Below, piece after piece: positions 1 to 8,292 of a DNA stretch of 64,000 nucleotides. The DNA is from Marinirhabdus sp963799365 (GTDB taxonomy: Bacteria > Bacteroidota > Bacteroidia > Flavobacteriales > Flavobacteriaceae), in NCBI GenBank assembly GCA_963799365.1, contig CAWCWV010000006.1, positions 1 through 64,000 of the forward strand. Reading direction: 5' to 3'. The translations under genes were made by a program, and so were the position numbers. Each line of letters opens with the position of its first letter. The stretch's first letter is position 1. The notes under the pieces were generated by a model that was not told where the DNA came from, did not search any database, and worked only from the letters and a program-made list of their open reading frames with translations.

Positions 1-28
1 TAATTATTGAAGTATTTAAAAGATATCA

Positions 29-742
29 TTATGTTCGCATAGTAGCGGCAAGGGCTTCAACCAATTCGGCCTTCCGGTTTCTACTTAGTGGTAGTTGTTC
101 TTTATCAAGCTCAATCACCTTGCTGTTGTATTTTTCTACCTTTTCAAGGTTTACGATATACGATTTGTGAATGCGTAAAAAACGTTCAGAAGGCAGCAAA
201 CTTTCAAAAGCCTTCATGGTAGAGAGTACAACAAGTGCATCGTGTTCGGTCACCAGTTTTACGTAATCTCCTAGTGCTTCAATATAACGTAGTTCATTTA
301 AGAAAACTTTACGCTTTTTCAGATTGCTTTTTACGAAAATGAAGTCTTCTTCATCAAAACCATCGTCATTTTTCAGCTTAAAGTTAGTAATTGCTTTATG
401 AACTGCATTCAAGAAACGATCTTTAGAAATAGGCTTTCTAAGGTAATCCACAGCATCGTAATCAAAAGCTTTAAAAGCATATTTTGTTTTACCAGTGACA
501 AAAATTATCTGTGGTTTAAGGGTAAGGTCATCTAATAAGTCGAAACCAGAGAGGATTGGCATTTCAATATCTAAAAAGATAAGGTCTATCTCTGTGGTGG
601 CAAGTCCCATTTTTGCTTCAATAGCGTTGTTATACTCTGCTACAAGGTCTAAAGAGGGGTGATTTTCAATTAATTTTACAATCGAAAGTCTCTGCAACGT
701 AGAATCATCTACGATGGCACATTTTAAAATAGGTTTCTCCAC
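29..742 (-). CDS. LytTR-family response regulator
   Basis: This is a two-component response regulator of 237 residues. An N-terminal receiver domain (about residues 5-120) has the acidic pair DD at 12-13, the phosphoacceptor D58 in the motif FLDIEMP, and the conserved lysine K103 in RKPIS. A C-terminal LytTR DNA-binding domain (about 135-235) carries the usual 'RIHKSYIVNL' motif. Such proteins bind direct repeats upstream of target genes when phosphorylated. In Bacteroidota the partner is usually a LytS-type membrane histidine kinase; none is adjacent on the right, and any gene beyond the left edge is not visible. It is transcribed away from rpsF. The target genes cannot be told from sequence. 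Confidence 0.93.
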   Translation of the reverse strand: MEKPILKCAIVDDSTLQRLSIVKLIENHPSLDLVAEYNNAIEAKMGLATTEIDLIFLDIEMPILSGFDLLDDLTLKPQIIFVTGKTKYAFKAFDYDAVDYLRKPISKDRFLNAVHKAITNFKLKNDDGFDEEDFIFVKSNLKKRKVFLNELRYIEALGDYVKLVTEHDALVVLSTMKAFESLLPSERFLRIHKSYIVNLEKVEKYNSKVIELDKEQLPLSRNRKAELVEALAATMRT

Positions 743-910
743 GGTTGAATCAATTTGGTGTACAAGTATATTAAAAAATATCGATGAATGGTAGTTTTTT
801 TTAACTTTTATCCCTAATTAATTACTTTTTAACTATTTGAGTGAGAATATACTTACAATTTAAATGGACTATTTATATAACTAATTTCTGAAAATAGACA
901 TTATTATGGT

Positions 911-940
911 TTGTTAGTTTTAATAAAAGTACTATTTTTG
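911..940 (+). promoter_or_regulatory. Promoter of the rpsF-rpsR-rplI operon
   Basis: TTG at 911-913, a 19-bp spacer and TATTTTTG at 933-940 match the flavobacterial housekeeping sigma consensus TTG-N17-23-TAnnTTTG exactly. Transcription would begin a few bases after 940, giving a leader of about 45-50 nt before the rpsF start at 993. Confidence 0.75.
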
Positions 941-946
941 CACGCT

Positions 947-965
947 CATTAGCAAGGTGCTAGTG
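947..965 (+). promoter_or_regulatory. Leader hairpin at the 5' end of the rpsF mRNA
   Basis: CATTAGC (947-953) and GCTAGTG (959-965) pair over seven bases around the loop AAGGT (one G-U pair). The hairpin lies directly after the predicted transcription start of the S6 operon. Ribosomal S6-S18 complexes are known to bind an rpsF leader structure in several bacteria, so an autoregulatory role is possible. I do not see a clear match to the published motif. Confidence 0.4.
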
Positions 966-992
966 TATGTTTAAACAATTAATAGATTTTTT

Positions 993-1340
993 ATGAATCA
1001 TTACGAAACTGTTTTCATCTTGAATCCCGTTTTATCTGAAGAACAGATAAAGGAAACAGTAAAGAAATACGAAGATATTCTTATTTCTAAAGATGCTAAG
1101 ATGATATCCAAAGAGGACTGGGGGCTAAAGAAATTAGCCTACCCTATCCAACACAAAAAAAGTGGTTTTTATCACTTATTTGAGTACACTGTAACCGGAG
1201 AGGCAATTAATGCCCTTGAGGTAGAATTTAGACGTGACGAACGCATTATGCGTTACCTTACTGTGAGCCTAGACAAGCATGCAATTTCTTGGGCAGAAAG
1301 AAGAAGAACTCGTGATAAAAAACAAAAGAAAACCGCATAA
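993..1340 (+). CDS. rpsF: 30S ribosomal protein S6
   Basis: Ribosomal protein S6 (115 residues) of the small-subunit platform, which binds 16S rRNA together with S18. The N-terminus 'MNHYETVFILNP' and the central 'DWGLKKLAYPI' and 'RDERIMRYL' segments are family hallmarks. It is the first gene of a compact three-gene operon: rpsR follows after 3 nt and rplI after another 14 nt. The promoter at 911-940 and a leader hairpin lie upstream. No Shine-Dalgarno sequence precedes the start; the region is T-rich, as is usual in Bacteroidota. Confidence 0.98.
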   Translation: MNHYETVFILNPVLSEEQIKETVKKYEDILISKDAKMISKEDWGLKKLAYPIQHKKSGFYHLFEYTVTGEAINALEVEFRRDERIMRYLTVSLDKHAISWAERRRTRDKKQKKTA

Positions 1341-1343
1341 GTT

Positions 1344-1640
1344 ATGGCAACATTACAACAGCAAGCAAAAGGAAAAAAAGACGGAGAGATAAGATATCTT
1401 ACCCCGCTTAATATAGAAACGAGCAAAGCGAAGAAATACTGTCGTTTTAAGAAGTCTGGAATTAAGTATGTAGATTACAAAGATGCAGACTGGCTAGCAG
1501 GTTTTGTAAACGAGCAAGGTAAATTGTTACCACGTCGTTTAACAGGAACTTCTTTAAAGTATCAACGTAAAGTAGCCGTGGCTGTAAAAAGAGCACGTCA
1601 TTTAGCCTTGATGCCTTATGTAACCGATTTATACAAATAG
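1344..1640 (+). CDS. rpsR: 30S ribosomal protein S18
   Basis: Ribosomal protein S18 (98 residues), partner of S6 in the small subunit. The conserved core includes 'IDYKD'-like 'VDYKD' and the C-terminal 'LLPRRLTGTS' and 'VKRARHLALMPY' motifs, which contact 16S rRNA. It has a longer basic N-terminus than the E. coli protein, as is common in Bacteroidota. It begins 3 nt after the rpsF stop, so the two are very likely translationally coupled. Confidence 0.98.
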   Translation: MATLQQQAKGKKDGEIRYLTPLNIETSKAKKYCRFKKSGIKYVDYKDADWLAGFVNEQGKLLPRRLTGTSLKYQRKVAVAVKRARHLALMPYVTDLYK

Positions 1641-1654
1641 AAAACAGTACAACC

Positions 1655-2110
1655 ATGGAATTGATATTAAAGAAAGACGTAGAGCACCTAGGGTTTACAG
1701 ATGACGTTGTTACTGTAAAAAACGGGTACGGAAGAAACTACTTAATCCCTAATGGAGCAGCTGTTTTAGCAACTCCTTCAGCGAGAAAAGTATTGGCAGA
1801 AACGTTGAAACAACGTGCATACAAAGAAAAGAGTGTTATTGAAAGCGCTCAAAAAGAAGCAGACAAATTAAACAGCTTGTTAGAGTTTAAGATTGCAGCT
1901 AAGACTGGTGAAGGTGACAAACTTTTTGGTTCAGTTACCAATGCAGATTTAGCGGATGCTTTGGAAAAAGAAGGTGTAACTATTGAGAAAAAATTTATCT
2001 CAATCGCTGGTGGTAGCATTAAGCGTACCGGACAGTATGAAGCAACAATTCGTTTCCACAGAGAAGTAATCGCTACTTTTACTTTTGACGTAGTAGCAGA
2101 AGCGAAGTAA
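1655..2110 (+). CDS. rplI: 50S ribosomal protein L9
   Basis: Ribosomal protein L9 (151 residues), a large-subunit protein with two globular domains joined by a long helix; it limits ribosome slippage and frameshifting. The N-terminal domain has 'MELILKKDVEHLG' and the signature 'VKNGYGRNYLIPNGAA'; the connecting helix spans about residues 45-75, and the C-terminal rRNA-binding domain has 'GEGDKLFGSVT'. It is the last gene of the S6 operon and is followed by a strong terminator at 2133-2182. Confidence 0.98.
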   Translation: MELILKKDVEHLGFTDDVVTVKNGYGRNYLIPNGAAVLATPSARKVLAETLKQRAYKEKSVIESAQKEADKLNSLLEFKIAAKTGEGDKLFGSVTNADLADALEKEGVTIEKKFISIAGGSIKRTGQYEATIRFHREVIATFTFDVVAEAK

Positions 2111-2132
2111 GCTATACCGAAATACAATAATT

Positions 2133-2182
2133 AAAAAGACCTTTTCTTCTGATAGCTATCGGAATTGAAAAGGTCTTTTTTT
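2133..2182 (+). terminator. Rho-independent terminator of the rpsF operon
   Basis: AAAAGACCTTTTC (from 2134) pairs with GAAAAGGTCTTTT (to 2180), followed by further T residues. The loop contains a second small palindrome, GATAGCTATC (2151-2160). Confidence 0.85.
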
Positions 2183-2203
2183 ATGCAGAAATTTTTATTT
2201 TTG

Positions 2204-2277
2204 ACTCACAACTCACAACTCACAACTCACAACTCACAACTCACAACTCACAACTCACAACTCACAACTCACAACTC
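2204..2277. repeat. 7-bp tandem repeat at the 3' end of prfB
   Basis: About 10.5 uninterrupted copies of ACTCACA (GTGAGTT on the other strand). The array overlaps the last codons and the TGA stop of prfB (stop at 2269-2271), so the gene ends inside the repeat. Because the unit is 7 bp and holds one TGA, a stop occurs in every frame within 21 bp. Such perfect short arrays change copy number by slippage. Confidence 0.9.
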
Positions 2278-3376
2278 ATCACTAGTCTCACCCTGTCCGG
2301 CCATCATTAAATAAGCTTTTAAAAACTCATCGAGATAGCCGTCCAAAACAGCATCCACGTTTCCTGTCTCGTGTTGGGTACGGACGTCTTTAATTAATTT
2401 GTAGGGGTGTAACACATAGTTTCTAATCTGGCTGCCCCACTCAATTGCCATTTTATTGCCTTCAATCTCCGCGCGTTTTTCTTGTTGTTTGCGAAGCTCA
2501 ATTTCGTATAATTGAGACTTTAGCATTTGCATTGCTTTTTCACGATTTTCTAACTGACTTCGTGTTTCAGAATTATGGATTATAATTCCCGAAGGATGGT
2601 GCGTCAAAATAGCTTTGGTTTCTACTTTATTTACATTTTGTCCCCCCGCGCCAGAGCTTCTCGCGAATTCCCATTTGATATCGGCTGGATTAATGTCTAT
2701 TTCAATGGTGTCATCGGCTAATGGATAAACATATACGCTGGCAAAACTTGTGTGGCGCTTAGCATTGCTATCAAAAGGTGAAATTCTTACCAATCTGTGT
2801 ACGCCATTTTCGCCTTTTAACCATCCAAAACCAAAATCACCATCAATTTCTATGGTTACAGTTTTTATTCCGGCTACATCACCTGCCTGGTAATTGAGCT
2901 CTTTTACTTTGTAGCCGTTCTTTTCGGCCCACATCAAATACATGCGCATCAACATCTGCGCCCAATCACAACTTTCGGTTCCACCGGCACCTGCTGTAAT
3001 TTGCAATACCGCTGAAAGATCATCTCCTTCGGCACTCAGCATATTTCGAAATTCTAATGTTTCAATCGCTTCAATAGCTTTTCCGTATCTTATTTCTACA
3101 TTTTCTGCTTCGCCTTCCCCTTCCTTAAAGAATTCGTAGATCACTTCAGCGTCATCGGTTAGAGCAACGGCCGTATCATAATCTTCCACCCATTTCTTTT
3201 TATTCCGAAGGGTTTTCATAAAAGCTTCTGCTTCCCGCGGATTGTTCCAAAAGTTAGGATCGAATGTTTTTTCTTCTTCGTTTTGTATCTCGATGCGCTT
3301 TTTGGCTACGTCAAAGATATTGCCTTAACGCTTCCAGGCGGTCGCGAAGGTCTTGGAGTTGGTCGTTTGTAATCAT
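2269..3376 (-). CDS. prfB: Peptide chain release factor 2 (programmed +1 frameshift)
   Basis: Release factor 2 ends translation at UAA and UGA. The reading frame is split. Codons 1-21 start at ATG 3376 and run to an in-frame TGA at 3313-3311. A +1 shift at CTT-TGA-C then joins them to the main frame, giving about 368 residues, close to the E. coli length. The main frame has the stop-recognition motif SPF (in 'VRISPFDSNAKR') and the catalytic GGQ (in 'SSGAGGQNVNK'). A start at the internal ATG 3219 would remove the N-terminal domain, so I prefer the frameshifted product. The gene's own stop is TGA, the RF2-specific codon. Confidence 0.95.
3310..3328 (-). promoter_or_regulatory. prfB autoregulatory +1 frameshift site
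   Basis: Read on the minus strand the site is TTA AGG CAA TAT CTT TGA C. Slippage at CTT-T skips one base and continues as GAC. The codon order AGG-NNN-TAT-CTT-TGA-C matches the classical E. coli site, but CAA replaces the GGG that completes the strong internal Shine-Dalgarno there, leaving only AAGG. When RF2 is scarce the ribosome pauses at TGA and shifts frame, restoring RF2. Confidence 0.93.
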
Positions 3377-3379
3377 GTC

Positions 3380-3399
3380 ATTCCTGCGAAGACAGGAAT
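3380..3399. repeat. REP-like palindrome before prfB
   Basis: ATTCCTG (3380-3386) and CAGGAAT (3393-3399) form a perfect 7-bp hairpin with loop CGAAGA, starting 4 bp upstream of the prfB start codon. A partial further copy (TTCCTGCGATC) follows at about 3403. Similar 'TCATTCCTGCGAAG' palindromes occur as dispersed intergenic elements in other bacteria; whether this one is multicopy here cannot be seen. Confidence 0.5.
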
Positions 3400-3555
3400 C
3401 TCTTCCTGCGATCTATTGTTTTATTGAGTTGTAAATTTAAACCTTCTCAACTTCAGAAAAAAGAAAAATTCCTATAGAGCGAGGTACGGTTGAGATTTTA
3501 TATATTTATAACTTGTACATATGTAACCTTCAGCGCTACTTCCAAATTTAAGTAT

Positions 3556-5964
3556 ATGAAAAATATAATCCTATTCACTTTCCTCTGCGGAAGTTTCCTC
3601 TGCAACGCTCAATTTTTAGATAAAAAGAAGAATCTTCAAAAATTTGATGGCTATTTCAGTTTCCAATATTCTGAAGCCGATGGAGAAATCTACCTGGAAA
3701 TTCCACAGCAAAAACTAGATGAAGAGTTTTTGTATGTGCATTCGTTAAGAACGGGTTTGGGAAGTAACGACATTGGGTTAGACCGAGGTCAATTGGGCGA
3801 CCAGGCTGTAGTTAAATTTGTAAAAAGCGGTAATAAATTATTGTTGTTTCAACCTAATGTAAACTATCGCGCCAATACAGCTAATCCTTTGGAAAAAAAA
3901 TCTATTACGGAGGCCTTTGCGACTTCAGTTTTATTTGGTTTTGAGATAAAAGACACCCTCAACGAAAAATTTGTCATAGACCTTACACCATTTTTACTTG
4001 AGGATGCCCACGGTGTTGCCAAAAGATTAAAAAATGGTAAGCAAGGCACATATAAGCTAGATAAAACCCGAAGTTCCCTTTGGATGGAACGCACCAAATC
4101 TTTTCCTAAGAATACCGAGTTTGAAGCATTGCTCACGTTTGTGGGGGAGCCTACGAGTGGAACTATTAGAAGTGTAGCGCCAGATGCTAACGCTGTTTCG
4201 GTGATACAACATTATAGCTTTGTAGAGTTGCCAGATAACGGCTTTACACCAAGAGCATTTGATCCTCGTAGCGGTTCTTTTTCGATTTCATACCAGGATT
4301 ACAGCACACCCATTTGGGAGCCATTAACAAAACGTTTTATAACACGCCATCGATTAGAAAAGAAAAATCCTTTAGCCGAAAAAAGCGAAGCCAAAGAACC
4401 AATTATATATTATTTAGATCCGGGAACACCAGAACCTGTGCGTTCTGCATTGCTGGAAGGAGCACGCTGGTGGAATCAGGCATATGAAGCGATTGGCTAT
4501 ACAAATGCTTTTCAAGTACAGCTTTTACCAGAAGATGCAGACCCAATGGATGCGCGCTATAATGTTATCCAATGGGTGCATCGCAGTACTCGTGGGTGGA
4601 GTTATGGTAGTAGTGTGATAGACCCGCGAACAGGAGAAATTATTAAGGGTCACGTAAGTTTGGGGAGCTTACGCATTAGGCAGGATTTTTTGATTGCCCA
4701 GGCTTTATTCAACAAACCTTTTGCGGAACGGGACGATAACTACCAGCCCATGCTAGAAATGGCATTAGCCAGAATTAGACAATTGAGCGCTCACGAAGTA
4801 GGGCATACCTTGGGTTTTGCTCATAACTTTGCAGCAAGTACCAACAATAGATCAAGCGTAATGGATTATCCTCATCCCACACTAAGGTTGAAAGGAAAAG
4901 AAGTAGATTTCAGTAATGCCTATGCTACAGGAATTGGTGATTGGGATAAATTGACTGTGGCTTACAGCTATAGTGACGTGCCGAAAAGCGTTTCAGAAAC
5001 TGCTTATTTAAAAGAAATTTTAAACAAAGCACAAAAACAGGGATTGCGATATATAACCGATAGTGATGCAAGAGCGCAGGGAGGGGCACACAGTAAAGCC
5101 CATTTATGGGATAACGGAAAAGATGCTGTTGAAGAATTAGAAACTATGCTGAAGCTCAGAAAACAGGCAATTGCCAATTTTTCTGAAGATAATATTAAAA
5201 GTGGAGAACCCTTTTCGGTGTTGGAAGATGTGTTTGTGCCATTGTATTTTTACCATCGTTTTCAAACCGAAGCTGCCGTAAAACTAATAGGTGGTATGGA
5301 TTACAATTATGCAGTGAAAGGTGATGGTCAGCTTATTTTAGAAACACTTTCCAGAAAAGAACAAGAAAAAGCATTGAAAGCGGTTTTGGAAACCTTGAGC
5401 GCCGAAACGCTGGCTATTCCAGAGGATAAATTAAAATTATTTCCACCACGTGCGTATGGATATACTAGAAATCGAGAAAGCTTCAAAAGTAACAATGGAG
5501 TGGCGTTTGATGCTTTGGGAGCGGCCGCCACAGCCAGTGACATGACTTTAGAATTACTTTTAAACCCAGAAAGAGCTAACAGATTGGTGCAACAAAAAGC
5601 GCTAAATTCAGAAGGACTAGGGCTTAATGAAGTTTTGCAGGGAGCTACTGAAAGTATTTTTTCTTCATCAGAAAATGATGCGTATCGTAAAGAAGTGCAA
5701 CAAACTATTCAATTTGTCTATCTGCAACGTTTAATGAATTTGGCGCTGCAAAGCCAAAGTATTCCCCAGACCAAGGCTGTGGCGAATAAAGCCATCGAGG
5801 ATATTGCAGCAATACTGGTTACTTCAGATACGTTTGATAAACAAATGCTTCGTGAAATTAAACAATTTTTAACCAAACCAGAAAATTTCAAACAATTCCC
5901 AACACCAGCTATTCCTGATGGAAGCCCAATTGGTAGTTTTGAATGTGTTGTAGGTAATAACTAA
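3556..5964 (+). CDS. Secreted zinc-dependent metalloprotease (DUF5117/DUF5118 type)
   Basis: Secreted metallopeptidase of about 802 residues. I choose the start at 3556 because it gives a clean signal peptide ('MKNIILFTFLCGSFLCNAQ', cleavage after NAQ); an upstream in-frame ATG at 3490 would add an unlikely extension. The zinc site is HEVGHTLGFAH with ligands H413, H417 and H423 and catalytic E414 (HExxHxxGxxH, metzincin-like). The long N-terminal part matches the Bacteroidota DUF5118/DUF5117 architecture and the C-terminal part the DUF4953-like peptidase region. It probably acts in the periplasm or outside the cell; the substrate is unknown. It is followed by a separate secreted protein gene. 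Confidence 0.88.
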   Translation: MKNIILFTFLCGSFLCNAQFLDKKKNLQKFDGYFSFQYSEADGEIYLEIPQQKLDEEFLYVHSLRTGLGSNDIGLDRGQLGDQAVVKFVKSGNKLLLFQPNVNYRANTANPLEKKSITEAFATSVLFGFEIKDTLNEKFVIDLTPFLLEDAHGVAKRLKNGKQGTYKLDKTRSSLWMERTKSFPKNTEFEALLTFVGEPTSGTIRSVAPDANAVSVIQHYSFVELPDNGFTPRAFDPRSGSFSISYQDYSTPIWEPLTKRFITRHRLEKKNPLAEKSEAKEPIIYYLDPGTPEPVRSALLEGARWWNQAYEAIGYTNAFQVQLLPEDADPMDARYNVIQWVHRSTRGWSYGSSVIDPRTGEIIKGHVSLGSLRIRQDFLIAQALFNKPFAERDDNYQPMLEMALARIRQLSAHEVGHTLGFAHNFAASTNNRSSVMDYPHPTLRLKGKEVDFSNAYATGIGDWDKLTVAYSYSDVPKSVSETAYLKEILNKAQKQGLRYITDSDARAQGGAHSKAHLWDNGKDAVEELETMLKLRKQAIANFSEDNIKSGEPFSVLEDVFVPLYFYHRFQTEAAVKLIGGMDYNYAVKGDGQLILETLSRKEQEKALKAVLETLSAETLAIPEDKLKLFPPRAYGYTRNRESFKSNNGVAFDALGAAATASDMTLELLLNPERANRLVQQKALNSEGLGLNEVLQGATESIFSSSENDAYRKEVQQTIQFVYLQRLMNLALQSQSIPQTKAVANKAIEDIAAILVTSDTFDKQMLREIKQFLTKPENFKQFPTPAIPDGSPIGSFECVVGNN

Positions 5965-6105
5965 GTTGTAAAGACTACCTGATTATATATTTATTAATTA
6001 CCCTTCATTGATATTTCAGATTTGTTTTTTAGGATTCGTTTGCTTTATATTTTTCGTCAAACACTCGATTTTTATTGTACATTTAACCTACTAAAATCTC
6101 AAAAA

Positions 6106-6729
6106 ATGAAAACATCAATCTCACTTTTTTTAGTGCTATTTTGCTACACAATGGTGGCGCAAAAAGACATGGCCTATGTTGAAACGCAAGTAAAAACATT
6201 TACGCTTGCATTAGAAAGTCGAAACATAGATACATACTTTACAACAACACGCTACTGTAATGGCGAAACTTTAATGTTTGTTATGCCAGATGGTTCCCGA
6301 TGTTTTTCGCAAGGCACCTACGCAGCTGTGTATGTGGTCTGGATGGAAAATGAAGAAACAATGATAAAGAAAATTGATAATTGTGGCATGTTTGCTTCAG
6401 TGGCACTATCTTCAAACGAGTTGTTCGACTATTTTAAAGAAAATGTGGAAGCACTTCAGAAGAACAAAGTGAAGCCATATGAAATCGCTGGGCGCGAAGG
6501 AGGACCTTTACAACGTACCGAAATTAAAGACTGCCACAGAAAATATACATTTGTAGAAGAAGCTACGGAAGAAACACAAGAGTTTAAACCTTTTGACCTT
6601 ACCAATGAAGCCCGTGAAAAAAATATAAACTACGACTACAATATGGCTCTTGCAGTGACAATCTTAGAATCTATGATGGATAAAGCGATTCTAGAACTAG
6701 AAGCAAGCGCAGGGTACTTCCGTATTTAG
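6106..6729 (+). CDS. Secreted protein of unknown function
   Basis: Predicted exported protein of 207 residues when started at 6106, where 'MKTSISLFLVLFCYTMVAQ' forms a signal peptide; the longer reading to 6022 has no signal and sits in AT-rich intergenic sequence. The mature part is acidic, with no motif I recognise, and contains a short cysteine pattern ('TRYCNGETLMF', 'SRCFS', 'DNCGMF', 'DCHRKY'), which would allow disulfides in the periplasm. It lies between the zinc protease and threonine aldolase and is probably transcribed alone. Function unknown. Confidence 0.7.
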   Translation: MKTSISLFLVLFCYTMVAQKDMAYVETQVKTFTLALESRNIDTYFTTTRYCNGETLMFVMPDGSRCFSQGTYAAVYVVWMENEETMIKKIDNCGMFASVALSSNELFDYFKENVEALQKNKVKPYEIAGREGGPLQRTEIKDCHRKYTFVEEATEETQEFKPFDLTNEAREKNINYDYNMALAVTILESMMDKAILELEASAGYFRI

Positions 6730-6765
6730 AAACTCGTACGTTTTAATTACAGAACAAAAATTACT

Positions 6766-7788
6766 ATGACAATAGATTTAAGAAGTGATACCGTAACCAA
6801 ACCTACGGAAGGAATGTTACAGGCAATAATGAACGCCCAAACTGGAGACGATGTATATAAGGAAGATCCAACGGTTAACGAGTTGGAAAGTCGTGTTGCA
6901 GCCTTTTTTGGAATGGATGAAGCGTTGTTTTTTCCCACCGGAAGTATGGCGAACCAAGCGGCTATTAAGTTGCACACCCAGCCTGGAGAGCAATTAATAT
7001 GCGATAAATGGGCTCACGTTTATAATTATGAAGGGGGAGGAGTTTCCTTTAATAGTGGGGTTTCTTGTAAATTAGTAGACGGTACGAGAGGAATGATTAC
7101 TGCAAAACAAGTCTCAGAAAATATAAATCCGCCAGATTTTTATCACAGTCCGTTGACGTCTTTGGTTTGTTTAGAAAATACAACCAATAAAGGTGGTGGC
7201 GCGTGTTACGATTTTGCTGAAATAGAAAAAATAAAGACAGTTTGCGATGCTCATAACCTAGGGCTTCATTTGGATGGTGCAAGGTTAATGAATGCTATTG
7301 TGGCAACTGGTGAAGATCCAAAGCGTTACGGAAAAACGTTTGATACCATTTCGTTATGTTTCAGTAAAGGATTAGGTACGCCTTTAGGAACCGTTTTAGC
7401 AGGAAAAAAAGAATTAATGAAAAATGCGATACGTGTTCGTAAAATTCTTGGTGGCGGCATGCGACAAATTGGTTTTATGGCTGCTGCTGGTTTATATGCT
7501 TTAGATAACAATGTAGAACGCCTTCTAGAGGATCATAAAAAAGCATTAGAAATTGCAGACGTATTGTCCCGTGTAAACTATGTTTCAAAAGTAGAGCCTA
7601 CCGAAACTAATATTGTTATTTTCTATTTAGCTGAAGGTATTGAAGAGGAAAAATTCATGAAAGATTTAGAAGAAAAACACATAAGAATTAGCAATATGGG
7701 ACACGGAAAATTACGCATAGTAACACATTTGGATTATACCAATAAAATGCACGAAAGATTTCTTTCCATCTTAAAAGGATATGCATAA
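6766..7788 (+). CDS. ltaE: Low-specificity L-threonine aldolase
   Basis: PLP enzyme (340 residues) that cleaves L-threonine or L-allo-threonine to glycine and acetaldehyde in the cytosol. The N-terminus 'IDLRSDTVTKPTEGM' and 'GDDVYKEDPTVN' are typical of the family. The PLP-binding lysine is K201 in 'CFSKGLGTPLG', and 'LHLDGARLMNA' provides the PLP-pyridine aspartate. Length is normal. It is followed by a hairpin (7787-7813) whose T-run serves the convergent minus-strand gene. Confidence 0.95.
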   Translation: MTIDLRSDTVTKPTEGMLQAIMNAQTGDDVYKEDPTVNELESRVAAFFGMDEALFFPTGSMANQAAIKLHTQPGEQLICDKWAHVYNYEGGGVSFNSGVSCKLVDGTRGMITAKQVSENINPPDFYHSPLTSLVCLENTTNKGGGACYDFAEIEKIKTVCDAHNLGLHLDGARLMNAIVATGEDPKRYGKTFDTISLCFSKGLGTPLGTVLAGKKELMKNAIRVRKILGGGMRQIGFMAAAGLYALDNNVERLLEDHKKALEIADVLSRVNYVSKVEPTETNIVIFYLAEGIEEEKFMKDLEEKHIRISNMGHGKLRIVTHLDYTNKMHERFLSILKGYA

Positions 7789-7813
7789 AAAAGCACGTCA
7801 AATAAGACGTGCT
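7787..7813 (-). terminator. Terminator for the YegP-family gene
   Basis: AGCACGTC (7792-7799) and GACGTGCT (7806-7813) form an 8-bp stem. On the minus strand it is followed by a run of six T, so it ends transcription from the 7880-8200 gene. The T-run overlaps the ltaE stop codon. Confidence 0.7.
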
Positions 7814-7879
7814 GAATAGCTTTATAAATTATAAACTCATTGAGTAAAACCAACAACAAGTTGGGATTGTATAAAAGTA

Positions 7880-8200
7880 TTATTCTACTTCTTTTATTTC
7901 AGCTCCGGGAGCATTTTTCTTTACAGATTCAATACCGTTATTCATTCCAGACTCTCCTGCGTACATTTGGCTACTCCCAATAATTTGACCATTGGTAGCT
8001 TTTACGTTGAAATGAAACTTGCCGTTCTTGGCAGTTTTCTTTTCATAGCATTTATCATCTCCACAATTTTTCTGTACAGATGCGATGCCATTTTTAGCAG
8101 CTGCTTTGGAGTTGTACATCTCACTTGAAAGAATAACCTGGCTGTTACCAGCTTTTAGTACAAAGTGATATTGATCGTTTTTTTTCTTTAATTCGAACAT
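7880..8200 (-). CDS. YegP-family protein (two DUF1508 repeats)
   Basis: Small protein of 106 residues made of two tandem YegP/DUF1508 repeats. Repeat 1 (about 2-50) has 'YHFVLKAGNSQVILSSEMY' and repeat 2 (about 55-102) 'FHFNVKATNGQIIGSSQMY', each followed by a 'NGI(A/E)SVKKN' segment. The family is cytosolic, often stress-induced, and of unknown biochemical role. Monocistronic, with its own terminator at 7787-7813. Confidence 0.9.
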   Translation of the reverse strand: MFELKKKNDQYHFVLKAGNSQVILSSEMYNSKAAAKNGIASVQKNCGDDKCYEKKTAKNGKFHFNVKATNGQIIGSSQMYAGESGMNNGIESVKKNAPGAEIKEVE

Positions 8201-8292
8201 AGTAATTTAGATTTTATTAGTTATTATCTGTTAATGTCCTAAATATCGGAAAAAAAAGCCATTTTAGAAAATAACGAGTTGTAAGCTTTTTA

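Noticed and set aside
2204..2277. CRISPR-like array
   Set aside because: The 7-bp units are contiguous without spacers; this is a simple tandem repeat. The same applies to 51689-51760.
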